Program-made: the position numbers and the translations under genes
Part shown: positions 1 to 7,441 of the stretch, piece by piece
Position numbering within the stretch: position 1 is the first letter of the stretch
Layout of the letters: each line of letters starts with the position of its first letter
Source: Candidatus Altimarinota bacterium
Lineage (GTDB): Bacteria > Patescibacteriota > Gracilibacteria > JAHISY01
NCBI GenBank assembly: GCA_023142645.1
Contig: JAGLJE010000083.1
Location: 1-8,117 of the forward strand
Length of the DNA stretch: 8,117 bases
Direction of reading: 5' to 3'
The notes under the pieces: model-generated
The model's database searches: none
Told to the model about the DNA's origin: nothing
Seen by the model: only the letters and a program-made list of their open reading frames with translations

Positions 1-1144
1 TGGATTGTGCGAAAGCGGGATCAATTTTATTTTTAAACTGATTAAGACATTTTTCGAGACGCGTTCTTAATCCTGAGTCGAGTAACTTCATTATTTTTTT
101 TAATTCTTCTCCATCTGTCTTTGGTTTTTCGGCGGGATTATGATTTGTACGACCATAATAATCTCTCAAATAATAATTTGTAGTACCCCATCTTTTGTTA
201 ATTTTTTTATCAAAATTGCTGGGTGGCATTTTGGAATGTTTTTTGTCATCGCGTTCAATATGTTTTTTGGTTTTCGCTGAATGTTTTTCAGAATAATATT
301 CAATTCCGCTGTTGCCTGTTTGCCAAAGATTTTTAACGAATTCTGCAGTTTTTTCGAGAGCATTTTGCAAAGATTCTTTTTTTCCGCCTTTTCTCTTTTT
401 ATCTTCTTTTTTGCCTTTTCGTTTTTCTACAGCGGCAACCCTTTTTTTTCTTTTAGCAAATGCCCGTAGCCCGCCATGCAGCAATGTTGTCAATGCAGCA
501 GTCAGTCCGACAGAAAACTTTTCGGTTGACGGCGAATGAATGGGAATCTCGATTGTCGGTTTTTTCGCGATGCGGACGACCAATTTGGAAAAAGTTTTAC
601 TGAGTTCGGAAATGTTATTTTTTAAATCTTCGATTATCTGCTTTCTGAAAGTATCGTCCATATCTTGTATTTCCGTAAAATTCAGGAAAAGTGTGTTGTT
701 CATTATTTTTGGAGAATTTCGGAATGCTTTGATTTTTGTTCTTACGAAATCATTCCAGTCATCTTGATTGTTGATGCTGAATTTCAAAACATCTTCTTTT
801 GTGGTCAATTTACCGCCTTCCACAAATTCACTCTCTCGATCTCCGTCATAATAAAACTTACGCAGTTTATCTCGATGTTCCCCAGCCAATTCGCTGAGTT
901 TCCCGAGACCGAGACGATCGGCTGCAGATGCGGCTGTCAAAGCTGCCCCTCCCGCAAAGATACCAAGAATTTTTCGCCGACTAATTTTTTTATCAGAATT
1001 CTTGTCAACATTAACTTTTTCATTTTCTTTAGTCTCTTTTTGTGTTTTTTCTTTAGTATCACCAAAAAGATTTCGGATTTTTTCCAAATTCAAAAACTCC
1101 CCCCTGTTTAAATTTTTATCGGTGTTGTTTTCTTTATTATTCAT
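1..1144 (-). CDS. Hypothetical protein with Tat-like N-terminal signal, 3' end beyond window
   Basis: Reading leftward from the ATG at 1144-1142 gives 381 codons with no stop up to base 1, so the gene is real and only its 3' end is missing. The start lies 3 nt after the TAA of the giant gene upstream (TAA-ATA-ATG), which suggests translational coupling in one operon. Residues 1-53 are polar and Lys/Asn/Glu-rich. Residues 55-60 read SRRKIL, followed by a Gly/Ala-rich hydrophobic stretch to about residue 75 with possible AxA-type cleavage sites. This resembles a twin-arginine signal or anchor. Residues 77-210 are mixed charged. Residues 211-230 are moderately hydrophobic and are followed at 231-257 by a dense Lys/Arg cluster. 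A Tyr-rich stretch lies near 323-330. If both hydrophobic segments are membrane-inserted, 77-210 would face outward and the Lys-rich tail inward. I recognise no family, and the topology is inference. Confidence 0.9.
   Translation of the reverse strand, partial: MNNKENNTDKNLNRGEFLNLEKIRNLFGDTKEKTQKETKENEKVNVDKNSDKKISRRKILGIFAGGAALTAASAADRLGLGKLSELAGEHRDKLRKFYYDGDRESEFVEGGKLTTKEDVLKFSINNQDDWNDFVRTKIKAFRNSPKIMNNTLFLNFTEIQDMDDTFRKQIIEDLKNNISELSKTFSKLVVRIAKKPTIEIPIHSPSTEKFSVGLTAALTTLLHGGLRAFAKRKKRVAAVEKRKGKKEDKKRKGGKKESLQNALEKTAEFVKNLWQTGNSGIEYYSEKHSAKTKKHIERDDKKHSKMPPSNFDKKINKRWGTTNYYLRDYYGRTNHNPAEKPKTDGEELKKIMKLLDSGLRTRLEKCLNQFKNKIDPAFAQS
917..988 (-). other. Twin-arginine-like signal segment (residues 53-76)
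   Basis: The encoded segment has the order S-R-R-K-I-L, then a weakly hydrophobic Gly/Ala/Leu run, then Ala-Ser-Ala-Ala before an Asp. This follows the Tat pattern (S/T-R-R-x-hydrophobic-hydrophobic) with the low hydrophobicity typical of Tat signals. It starts after an unusually long n-region of about 53 residues. It could equally be an uncleaved N-terminal anchor. Confidence 0.5.
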
Positions 1145-1147
1145 TAT

Positions 1148-4100
1148 TTATTTTAAAATCTCTTTAATAAAAGTTTTTGTGCCTTTCTTTTTTAATAATT
1201 CTGCTAATTTGGAAAAATATTTATATTGATCGCTTTCATGTGGAGGATTTGTTCTTAAATTAAGAATAACATTTTTATTTTCAGTAATTTTTATATTCCA
1301 AAAACCATATTCCCCGTATGGCTCAATTTTCATTTTAATTTGATCAAGATTTGCATTTTTAATTTTTTCTAAAACACCATAATTTTGAAAATATTTTTGG
1401 AAGTATCTTGTTAATTCTTTTGCGACAGGAAGTGTTTCAGTGGCGGAGGATACTTTAGGAAATGGTTTTTTTATTAAAATTTCTTTAAAAGCTTTTGGGT
1501 CTTTTTTTAGTAATTTTACTGACTCGGAAAAATATTTATCACTTTCATGCGAAAAAGGTATTACCTTATCAAGAAGAATCTTTTTACTTTTGATTTCGAT
1601 AATTTTTATATTCCAATCCTCATTTGTCGCATCTCGCTCAATCTTTATTTCGGTTTTATTAGTATCTGCTTGTTCGATTTCTTCTAAAATACCCTCATTT
1701 TGAAAATATTCTTTAATCTCTGCAATGGTGGGGGTAATGACCTTTTCTGGAGATAATTTCTTGACTGGTTTCTTTTTTATAATTTCCCCATTTTTTTTGT
1801 ATTCCTTAAAAGTGGAAACATTTAATTTATTTCTAAAAATTTTCGCGACTTCATTAACATCCACTTTTTTATCAAAGAAATCATTGTTTTCAAAATCTAT
1901 CAGCTGTCTCAACAATTCAGCTGATAAATCTGAGAGATATTCTTCGTGAGTTTTTGTAAATTCTTTTTTACTGAACCATCCATCTTCATCTAACATCGCA
2001 ATCGGGGCAGCCATCTCCGCAAATTTCCAAAGTGTGATAGCTTTGAGTTGATTGGTATATTTGCCTTCGGCTTGCCCTACAAAATCTATTTTTTTAAACT
2101 CACTCGCTAATTTTTCGAGAGTGGCAGGATAAGTTTCATTTCGCGTGCCAAGCGCGAGTAATCCGGTTAAGGCATTTCGATAATTTTCTGCATCTGTGTC
2201 AGTCCACCACGCGTTTTCAGCTTCTTTGAGAATTTCTTCGAGGTTGCTATTCACCCATGGTGATAAAGTTGGACCTTTTGCAATTTTTTCTAAATAATCC
2301 TTAAAATTTTTCTCAATTGTTTTAATTTCGCTTTCGCTAATATTTCCTCCGCCATCTTTCGCTTTCTCAACTAATAAATTTTGATAAAAAAGCAGCATTT
2401 CGTGTTGTTTGTAGGAGACGAGAGATGCCCACTGATTTTCGTTCACCGGACCGCCATTACCGGTAAATAATGTTTCGAATAAAGCGGGTGCTAAACCTAA
2501 TGCCCCGATGTCTTCGTCGGTGTCTTTCATCAGCGGAATGAGTGGCTCAAAAATCTCCCGCATTTCAGGGCTGCTTGCCATCTTATTTATTGCTGTTTTA
2601 ATTTTTGGTTTTGCTGCCTCAATTCCTTTTTCTTGATCGAGCGTTTCGTTTAATTCTTTGGTCGTGATGTTCGACAATTTTTCGAGACCGATGATTCGTT
2701 TAACCCAATCAACACCTTCTTTCGCTGTGCTGTGAATTGCTTTTCCTGATTCACTCAAACCATAAACTGTCCACTCGCAAACTTTACTTCCGGCGGCTAC
2801 ACTGGCAGTCACCGGTGCCGAGTTTTTTACAAACTTAACCAATTTTCCACCCATTTCAATTACTAATGCCCAACCTTCTCCACTTTTTTCAATCCAATAA
2901 TTCACGACTTCTTTTCCTTTCACCGTATAATATTCTTTGTGAAATTTCTTCCAAAAATCTAAAATTTCACCCACATCATCCTTCCAGTATTCAACAGTCG
3001 TTTCGTAAATATTTTTTGTTGCATCAATTCCCTTGCCAATTAAAATGCGCAACTTGGCTCCACTCTCGAGAGTAAACTCCCAAATTTGATTGCCTGCATA
3101 TTTGAGATGCGTGATAGGATCATCCTTGAATTCAATAAGGTGAGGTTTGAGAAGATTCCATGATTCCACGATTCCTCTATCCCAAGCAAATTCTTTGAAG
3201 TTAACAGCACCTTTTTTGATAGTGCCTGCGATCATTGCTTGATTTTCTTCATTTGCCCACCATTCATAAAGTTTATAAAACTCGCTTCCTATAAAATCAG
3301 GAATGCTTAAAAAATAACTTGCTGGTCTTTCATTGAAAGACTCAGTCCAGTTTGCCCCAAAATAAGTAAGATCTCTGTCTCCACTTGAATATCTATCCAT
3401 GAAAAATCCCACCCCTAATAATTTTTGAGTTAAAGGATTAGTAGGAATATCATCGTAAGTTTCCCCATTTACTTCAAGCTTCTTTCCCTCCTTTTTATTT
3501 TTCTGAATTAAATAAGTAAGATACCCAGTATCTTTGGCAGTGTTAAAATATTTTCTTCCTATGTGATTGAAATAACCTTCTGCCGTTTGAAAAGCCACTT
3601 CTGGCTGGACCCATTGGTTCTTGCCATCTTCTCTCTTAAGGTTTTTGGTGAATATTTTTTGAAAACCATTTTTATTACCAGTACTTTTCGCTTCTTTGTA
3701 GACCTTCCAAAGTTCGCTGACTTTCACTCCTCCGAAATTTAGTGTTGCGCGAATTTCTTCCGAATCATCAATTTGATTTTCGCCTCGTTCCTTTGCTTGT
3801 TTATTTATTTGTTCTATCACCATTGCTGTCACATCGTCTGGTTTTTCTTTCGACATCCACAATCCTTCTAGAATAGTCTTTTTATCTTCTCGCACCATCC
3901 CTGTAATTGTGTTCGCAGAATACAAAATCAGTGCGCCCATTGTTGTTTTTGGGTATTTTTTGCGGGCGTAATTAAACAATTTAAAAAGCCCGATTGCGAG
4001 AATTCCAGCACAAGCCGCATATTTCCATTTGTCTTCTTTTGGCGCATTTTTAAATGTTTTTACTGCTTCTTGAAAATTTCCGGTCATAACTTGAAAAATC

Positions 4101-4807
4101 ATATTTTCTCGCAGATTTTTATTTTTTTCTTTTGTATCTTGTTTCGCCTCCAAAAATCCTTTACCTTTCCCCACAGTTTCTTTCGTGTAAGCTGCCTGAA
4201 TTAATAGTAGTCTTTCTTCAGCCTTTTTTAGATAATTAGAATCACTTTCTGCGATATCCGATCCAAAAATATTTTTACCTTTTCGACGAATTACACCTTC
4301 CTTTTCGCCAAAAAAATATTCGTAAGCCTCTTTTATATTTCTGTCACTTTGAAACCACAAATCAGGATTCGTGATGTTTTTCACACCGAGTTTCTTTATG
4401 TGATTGTCTAATCTCTCGATGTCAGCTTGCCAATCGCTGCCTAATTTTTCTTCCATTATTTTTGCTCCGACTTGCTCCCTCTGCCTTTTTTTAAATTTAA
4501 GATGTAGAAACTTTTTCATAAAATCAAGCTTGGCTAAATCATTCATTTTTGCTCTTGCGTATTCTGCGAGATACAAGTTTGGAAATTTCTCACCAAACTC
4601 TTCAAAAGCTTTTACCGAAACTAATTTTTTGACTTTTCGTTTTTCGTTGATCCAGTCCATTGCAATATCAAGCTCTGCCGCCTCGACAAGAGAGAACGCT
4701 TCTTTTGGTTTTTCAATTTTTCCATCCAAAAACACAAATCTTTTCTCTTGCCAAAAATTTTCAAGAAAGAAATCTTTTTGATGCGAGATTGTTTTTATGT
4801 TTTGCAT
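1148..4807 (-). CDS. Giant hypothetical protein, probably membrane-associated, with duplicated C-terminal domain
   Basis: About 1219 aa from ATG 4807-4805. A GTG at 4822-4820 is in frame and would add five residues, but neither start has a convincing ribosome site, so ATG is preferred. Residue numbers here count from the GTG. Residues 1-265 are charged and mostly helical. Residues 268-286 and 293-310 are two hydrophobic stretches split by a basic turn (R-K-K), resembling a membrane hairpin. Residues 530-715 form a long aromatic-rich amphipathic region. Residues 811-850 and 930-970 each contain an EF-hand-like helix-loop-helix (loops with D-G-G-G-N-I and D-E-D-G-W-F) but lack the first-position Asp. 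Residues 1031-1119 and 1131-1224 are two copies of one domain. No signal peptide and almost no Cys are visible. It is the second of three closely spaced genes, and I recognise no family. It ends with TAA 3 nt before the next ATG. The CDS is certain, the function unknown. Confidence 0.94.
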   Translation of the reverse strand: MQNIKTISHQKDFFLENFWQEKRFVFLDGKIEKPKEAFSLVEAAELDIAMDWINEKRKVKKLVSVKAFEEFGEKFPNLYLAEYARAKMNDLAKLDFMKKFLHLKFKKRQREQVGAKIMEEKLGSDWQADIERLDNHIKKLGVKNITNPDLWFQSDRNIKEAYEYFFGEKEGVIRRKGKNIFGSDIAESDSNYLKKAEERLLLIQAAYTKETVGKGKGFLEAKQDTKEKNKNLRENMIFQVMTGNFQEAVKTFKNAPKEDKWKYAACAGILAIGLFKLFNYARKKYPKTTMGALILYSANTITGMVREDKKTILEGLWMSKEKPDDVTAMVIEQINKQAKERGENQIDDSEEIRATLNFGGVKVSELWKVYKEAKSTGNKNGFQKIFTKNLKREDGKNQWVQPEVAFQTAEGYFNHIGRKYFNTAKDTGYLTYLIQKNKKEGKKLEVNGETYDDIPTNPLTQKLLGVGFFMDRYSSGDRDLTYFGANWTESFNERPASYFLSIPDFIGSEFYKLYEWWANEENQAMIAGTIKKGAVNFKEFAWDRGIVESWNLLKPHLIEFKDDPITHLKYAGNQIWEFTLESGAKLRILIGKGIDATKNIYETTVEYWKDDVGEILDFWKKFHKEYYTVKGKEVVNYWIEKSGEGWALVIEMGGKLVKFVKNSAPVTASVAAGSKVCEWTVYGLSESGKAIHSTAKEGVDWVKRIIGLEKLSNITTKELNETLDQEKGIEAAKPKIKTAINKMASSPEMREIFEPLIPLMKDTDEDIGALGLAPALFETLFTGNGGPVNENQWASLVSYKQHEMLLFYQNLLVEKAKDGGGNISESEIKTIEKNFKDYLEKIAKGPTLSPWVNSNLEEILKEAENAWWTDTDAENYRNALTGLLALGTRNETYPATLEKLASEFKKIDFVGQAEGKYTNQLKAITLWKFAEMAAPIAMLDEDGWFSKKEFTKTHEEYLSDLSAELLRQLIDFENNDFFDKKVDVNEVAKIFRNKLNVSTFKEYKKNGEIIKKKPVKKLSPEKVITPTIAEIKEYFQNEGILEEIEQADTNKTEIKIERDATNEDWNIKIIEIKSKKILLDKVIPFSHESDKYFSESVKLLKKDPKAFKEILIKKPFPKVSSATETLPVAKELTRYFQKYFQNYGVLEKIKNANLDQIKMKIEPYGEYGFWNIKITENKNVILNLRTNPPHESDQYKYFSKLAELLKKKGTKTFIKEILK
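1151..1432 (-). repeat. C-terminal domain repeat, copy 2 (residues 1131-1224)
   Basis: This is the second copy of a duplicated domain. Shared landmarks in order are a Y-F-Q-x-x-G-[IV]-L-E segment, a K-I-E strand, W-N-I-K-I, a P-x-x-H-E-S-D-x-x-x-Y-F-S motif, L-L-K-K and a closing K-E-I-L. It ends at the protein C-terminus. Both copies also keep similar DNA around the Y-F-S codons (near 1211 and 1526), consistent with tandem duplication. Confidence 0.85.
1466..1732 (-). repeat. C-terminal domain repeat, copy 1 (residues 1031-1119)
   Basis: This is the first copy of the duplicated domain of about 90 residues. It carries YFQNEGILEEI, EIKIE, WNIKII, PFSHESDKYFSES, LLKKDPK and FKEILIKK in the same order as copy 2. 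A short linker of about 11 residues separates the copies. The pattern suggests a compact alpha/beta domain. I do not recognise the family. Confidence 0.85.
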
Positions 4808-4826
4808 TTTTTTAAGCAGCACTTCT

Positions 4827-5615
4827 TTATTTAAATGGTTTATGTTTGAGTGAAAAGAAAGGAATATTTTTCCGCCTTTCTTTGCGTTGTAGCTTTTCAG
4901 AATGTTCAGCTACTTTCGTTTCCATCCTTTTTTTGTAGCCACCTAACGGAATTCCCTTTGAATTATTTTTTATTTCGGTTTTTGCAGCTTTTTTAACATT
5001 TTTCCTTTTTTCAGCTTCTTCCTGATATTCTCGATGATTTGCCATTACCTTTTTCGGGACGAAAGAAGCAGCTTTCCAAATAGGCTCGACTACTATTTTT
5101 CGAATTGGCCACGATATTTTGCTGACAGCACTGCGAGTATCCTGCATAATTATTCTTTTACTCGCATCCACATTATTTTGAAATGCCTCTCCGACTCCTA
5201 ATTTTTTCACTCCTCTTTTTAAAATTCCGGGGTGCTCTGATTTCCACTCTTTTTTTAATTCAGTTGCCGTTTTTTCGAGTTCTGCTTTTTCGTTTTTTCC
5301 CTCATACTTAAAAATTTTTCGATTTAATCTTCTTTTTTTACTCAATATTTTAAAGAGAGAGCCATTATCAGGTTTTGCCTGAGAATTCTCAATTTTCTCT
5401 ACTTTCGCTTCCACGCGCTTTTTTCTTTTTGCCTCTCTAACTTCAGGTTCGTCAAAAACTATGCGGAATCCTTTTCGAAAAATCCCAATGGGAATATTTA
5501 TAGTTCCCGCGCCTACTTCTTTTAAATTTTCTTTGAGTTTTTCTCCAGCTGTCTTAAAAACCAACCTCCGCTCCCATAAATTCGCTGGATCGAAATGAAA
5601 AAGTTTTGTTTTCAT
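4827..5615 (-). CDS. Small, strongly basic hypothetical protein, first gene of operon
   Basis: 262 aa from ATG 5615-5613 to TAA 4829-4827. Lys plus Arg make up about a quarter of residues (69 of 262), with clusters at 62-67, 89-100, 203-216 and 241-249. No Cys, signal peptide or clear membrane helix is visible. Residues 35-54 (VGAGTINIPIGIFRKGFRIV) and 168-190 (around WPIRKIVVEPIWKAASFVPK) are the only extended hydrophobic or amphipathic stretches. Residues 104-126 and 195-245 look like charged helices, possibly coiled. The next gene begins within about 20 nt, and a good extended -10 promoter lies about 40 nt upstream, so this is probably the operon's lead gene. The charge could mean binding to nucleic acid, to acidic lipid or to an acidic partner, and the sequence does not decide. 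I recognise no family. Confidence 0.88.
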   Translation of the reverse strand: MKTKLFHFDPANLWERRLVFKTAGEKLKENLKEVGAGTINIPIGIFRKGFRIVFDEPEVREAKRKKRVEAKVEKIENSQAKPDNGSLFKILSKKRRLNRKIFKYEGKNEKAELEKTATELKKEWKSEHPGILKRGVKKLGVGEAFQNNVDASKRIIMQDTRSAVSKISWPIRKIVVEPIWKAASFVPKKVMANHREYQEEAEKRKNVKKAAKTEIKNNSKGIPLGGYKKRMETKVAEHSEKLQRKERRKNIPFFSLKHKPFK

Positions 5616-5661
5616 TTATTTTTGTTTGCCTGTAGTTGTAATTTAATTTTTAACTCCCTTC

Positions 5662-5690
5662 ATTTTACCAAAAAATCACCTCGAAAGCAA
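5662..5690 (-). promoter_or_regulatory. Promoter for the three-gene operon
   Basis: On the minus strand a -35 TTGCTT (5690-5685) is followed after exactly 17 nt by -10 TAAAAT (5667-5662), preceded by TGG as an extended -10. Expected transcription start is near 5655, giving a leader of about 40 nt before ATG 5615. The leader has GGGAG too far upstream and only a weak AGG near the start, so no strong ribosome site is visible. Confidence 0.65.
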
Positions 5691-5736
5691 GCTATTTCAT
5701 TCTAACTTCGCAGATTCGCAAGAGCAAAAACTGAGG

Positions 5737-7206
5737 TTATTCTTCTTCTTCCTCCTCCTCCGGCGAGTATGTGATTTTGATCGTAATTGAACTCCGATCA
5801 CCCGTCTCGCTCACCGCCACAATTTCAAATTCATTCTCGCCGACTTCCAAATTTTCGTATTCCGGAGAGGCATTGTAATACCATGAAGTCGAACCAGCCT
5901 CGAATCTCGAAAGCGCGTATTCATTCACAAAAACTTCCTTCGTGTCAGATGGTACCGTTCCCTCGAAACGAACCGGCGTTTCCGTGAAAGTCGCACCATC
6001 CGCTGGCTCGTTCACAGTCGGAGTCGCGAAAGTTTCTCCTCCAACCACGGGCACGCCGTCCGTCAATTCATTCGAAGCTTCTTCTGTCGACTCCTCCGAA
6101 CTTTCTACTCTTTCTGAATTGAAGACAATTTGAAAATTAGCAGGAAGAGTTTCGTTTCCATCCGCGTCGAAACCGACAACCGTGTAATTATTCACCCCAA
6201 TTTTCAAATTCCCGAAATCACGCGACGTATTGTAGCTCCACTCACCACTACCAGCTTCAAACCTCGATAATTCGAAAGCTTCCGCACCTTCAAAAGTCAC
6301 CGCGACTTTCACGATTTCCGGCGCAACTTTCCCGTTCACTTTCACCGGCTCGATTACCGCCGAAATATTCCCGCCGCCAGTCTCGACGAACGGAGCGGGG
6401 AGAGTGGCTGTTGGTTCGCCATTTTCAGAAATTTCCGGCAACTCCGAATCTTCTGAACCCCCCATATCTTCCGAACTTCCTCCCGTCATCGCGAGATAAA
6501 ATTTTGAACTCAAAACTGTATCAGGAATCATTTTTACGAGATCAATTTCCCCACCGATTCTCAACAAATTCACTCTCTTGTCCGAAATTTCAAGAGCTTC
6601 ACCTACCTCCACTACCAAATTTTTCAACTCCGGATTTTTCGGATTTTGCAGATCGAGAATCTTAGCGGTGAAACCTCCAGCAATCACACTCGCCGTGATT
6701 CCCTTTTCCGTGGAGCTCAAGATAAATTTTCCGTCAGGATTACTAATTCTCAAAAAATCGCTCGCAATCTCAAAATCCGCATTCGCGGTGCCAACCGTCA
6801 CTCCTACAGTTCCACGAACAAGTACGAGCCACAACTCCTTTTTTGTAAGAGAATTCCGTAAATCTTTAATTTTTAACTCGCTCGAGCCCGCGAGATTTAC
6901 CACGCTGCCATCGTCAAAAGTGAGAGTAGCGCTACCTTTCGCATTTGTCCGCACGCTCTCACCAACATTTAAAGTAGTGGCAGTTCGCGTGATTTTCCAT
7001 GCTTCAGCTACCGGCAGATAAACTTCAATCTCTCCCACAATTTCATTTAATTCCGCTTTTCCTGAAAGAGTTAGCGCGCCGCCTTCTTCCTCGCCCCACA
7101 ACCCCCACACTCGAATCAAAAGCGCGGCAATCACACCGATCGAGATGATAATCAAAAAAGGTAGCAAATAATCTTTCGAGCTACGGGCAGGGGGGAGGGA
7201 ATTCAT
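5737..7206 (-). CDS. Membrane-anchored FecR-domain protein with two Ig-like (glucodextranase-like) repeats
   Basis: 489 aa from ATG 7206-7204 to TAA 5739-5737. Residues 1-12 are short and basic. Residues 13-36 form a single hydrophobic helix with no clear cleavage site, so it is probably a signal anchor with the rest outside the membrane. Residues about 55-140 match the FecR fold: a G-E-I-E-V strand, a central Trp, L-N-V-G-E-S-V-R-T, then D-D-G-S-V-V-N-L and S-S-E-L-K-I. In known systems FecR domains serve envelope signalling with ECF sigma factors, but no sigma gene is visible here, and many FecR-like proteins elsewhere seem structural. Residues 240-265 are an acidic, Ser/Gly/Pro linker. Residues 284-362 and 398-480 are two related beta-sandwich-like repeats joined by a Glu/Ser-rich linker. 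The protein ends in seven Glu. By eye this gene is clearly richer in G+C than the operon to its left. Domain call confident, biological role unknown. Confidence 0.9.
   Translation of the reverse strand: MNSLPPARSSKDYLLPFLIIISIGVIAALLIRVWGLWGEEEGGALTLSGKAELNEIVGEIEVYLPVAEAWKITRTATTLNVGESVRTNAKGSATLTFDDGSVVNLAGSSELKIKDLRNSLTKKELWLVLVRGTVGVTVGTANADFEIASDFLRISNPDGKFILSSTEKGITASVIAGGFTAKILDLQNPKNPELKNLVVEVGEALEISDKRVNLLRIGGEIDLVKMIPDTVLSSKFYLAMTGGSSEDMGGSEDSELPEISENGEPTATLPAPFVETGGGNISAVIEPVKVNGKVAPEIVKVAVTFEGAEAFELSRFEAGSGEWSYNTSRDFGNLKIGVNNYTVVGFDADGNETLPANFQIVFNSERVESSEESTEEASNELTDGVPVVGGETFATPTVNEPADGATFTETPVRFEGTVPSDTKEVFVNEYALSRFEAGSTSWYYNASPEYENLEVGENEFEIVAVSETGDRSSITIKITYSPEEEEEEE
5740..5760 (-). 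repeat. Trinucleotide tract encoding C-terminal poly-Glu
   Basis: Seven Glu codons (three GAG then four GAA on the coding strand) stand directly before the stop. The result is an acidic tail on a protein predicted to be exported. Confidence 0.9.
5767..6015 (-). repeat. Ig-like repeat B of the FecR-domain protein (residues 398-480)
   Basis: It begins with N-E-P-A-D-G-A-T-F and contains V-F-V-N-E-Y, LSRFEAGSTSWYYNAS, N-L-E-V-G-E-N-E-F and a closing T-I-K-I-T-Y. The layout (V-N-x-Y, Gly-Ser then W-x-Y, N-L-x-x-G-x-N) is that of glucodextranase-type domain B modules common in exported multidomain proteins. Confidence 0.75.
6121..6357 (-). repeat. Ig-like repeat A of the FecR-domain protein (residues 284-362)
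   Basis: It shares with repeat B the block L-S-R-F-E-A-G-S, W-x-Y-N-x-S, N-L-x-x-G-x-N-x and a terminal beta strand. It has D-A-D-G-N where repeat B has S-E-T-G-D. It is more divergent at its N-terminal half, where the V-N-x-Y strand is not obvious. Confidence 0.7.
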
Positions 7207-7234
7207 AATGATAGGGTAAATGAAACAATTAGAA

Positions 7235-7263
7235 ATTTAACAAAAAAGAGGGAGTATTTTCAA
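7235..7263 (-). promoter_or_regulatory. Promoter candidate for the FecR-domain gene
   Basis: On the minus strand TTGAAA (7263-7258) is followed after 17 nt by TTAAAT (7240-7235). Transcription would start near 7228, about 22 nt before ATG 7206. No Shine-Dalgarno-like purine run lies in that leader. Confidence 0.5.
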
Positions 7264-7313
7264 CTATTTTAAATTTAGGAAACTATTCCAAAATTGTTTA
7301 TTCTAGAATTTAC

Positions 7314-7346
7314 AAAAAAACCACCAAATATTTCAGTGGTTTTTTT
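7314..7346. terminator. Bidirectional intrinsic terminator
   Basis: AAAAAAACCAC (7314-7324) is perfectly complementary to GTGGTTTTTTT (7336-7346), leaving an 11-nt loop. A run of T follows the GTGG stem on both strands, so it can stop transcription either way. Rightward it would block antisense readthrough from under the FecR gene. Leftward it has no coding gene to terminate, which supports an RNA unit between about 7505 and here. Confidence 0.8.
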
Positions 7347-7441
7347 GCTTTGTTTTGTTTTTTTACAGTTTATTTTTGTGTTTTGGTCTCCCCACCGTGG
7401 CGGGAAGAAATATTTAATTTTTGTTTTTTTGGAATTGGAGA

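Noticed and set aside
166..363. A short minus-strand reading frame of 65 codons
   Set aside because: It overlaps in another frame the much longer open frame that runs from 1144 to base 1 with a good start and coupling to the upstream gene, so it is a shadow.
281..1229. Several plus-strand reading frames rich in Phe/Ser
   Set aside because: They are antisense to Lys/Glu-rich genes; AAA and GAA codons read backward give Phe and Ser-rich frames. No promoter or plausible protein family is visible.
5703..5722. Short direct repeat TTCGCA-GA-TTCGCA after the FecR gene as a terminator
   Set aside because: It is a direct, not inverted, repeat and has no following T-run on the coding strand. No terminator for the FecR gene is visible, so readthrough into the operon is possible.
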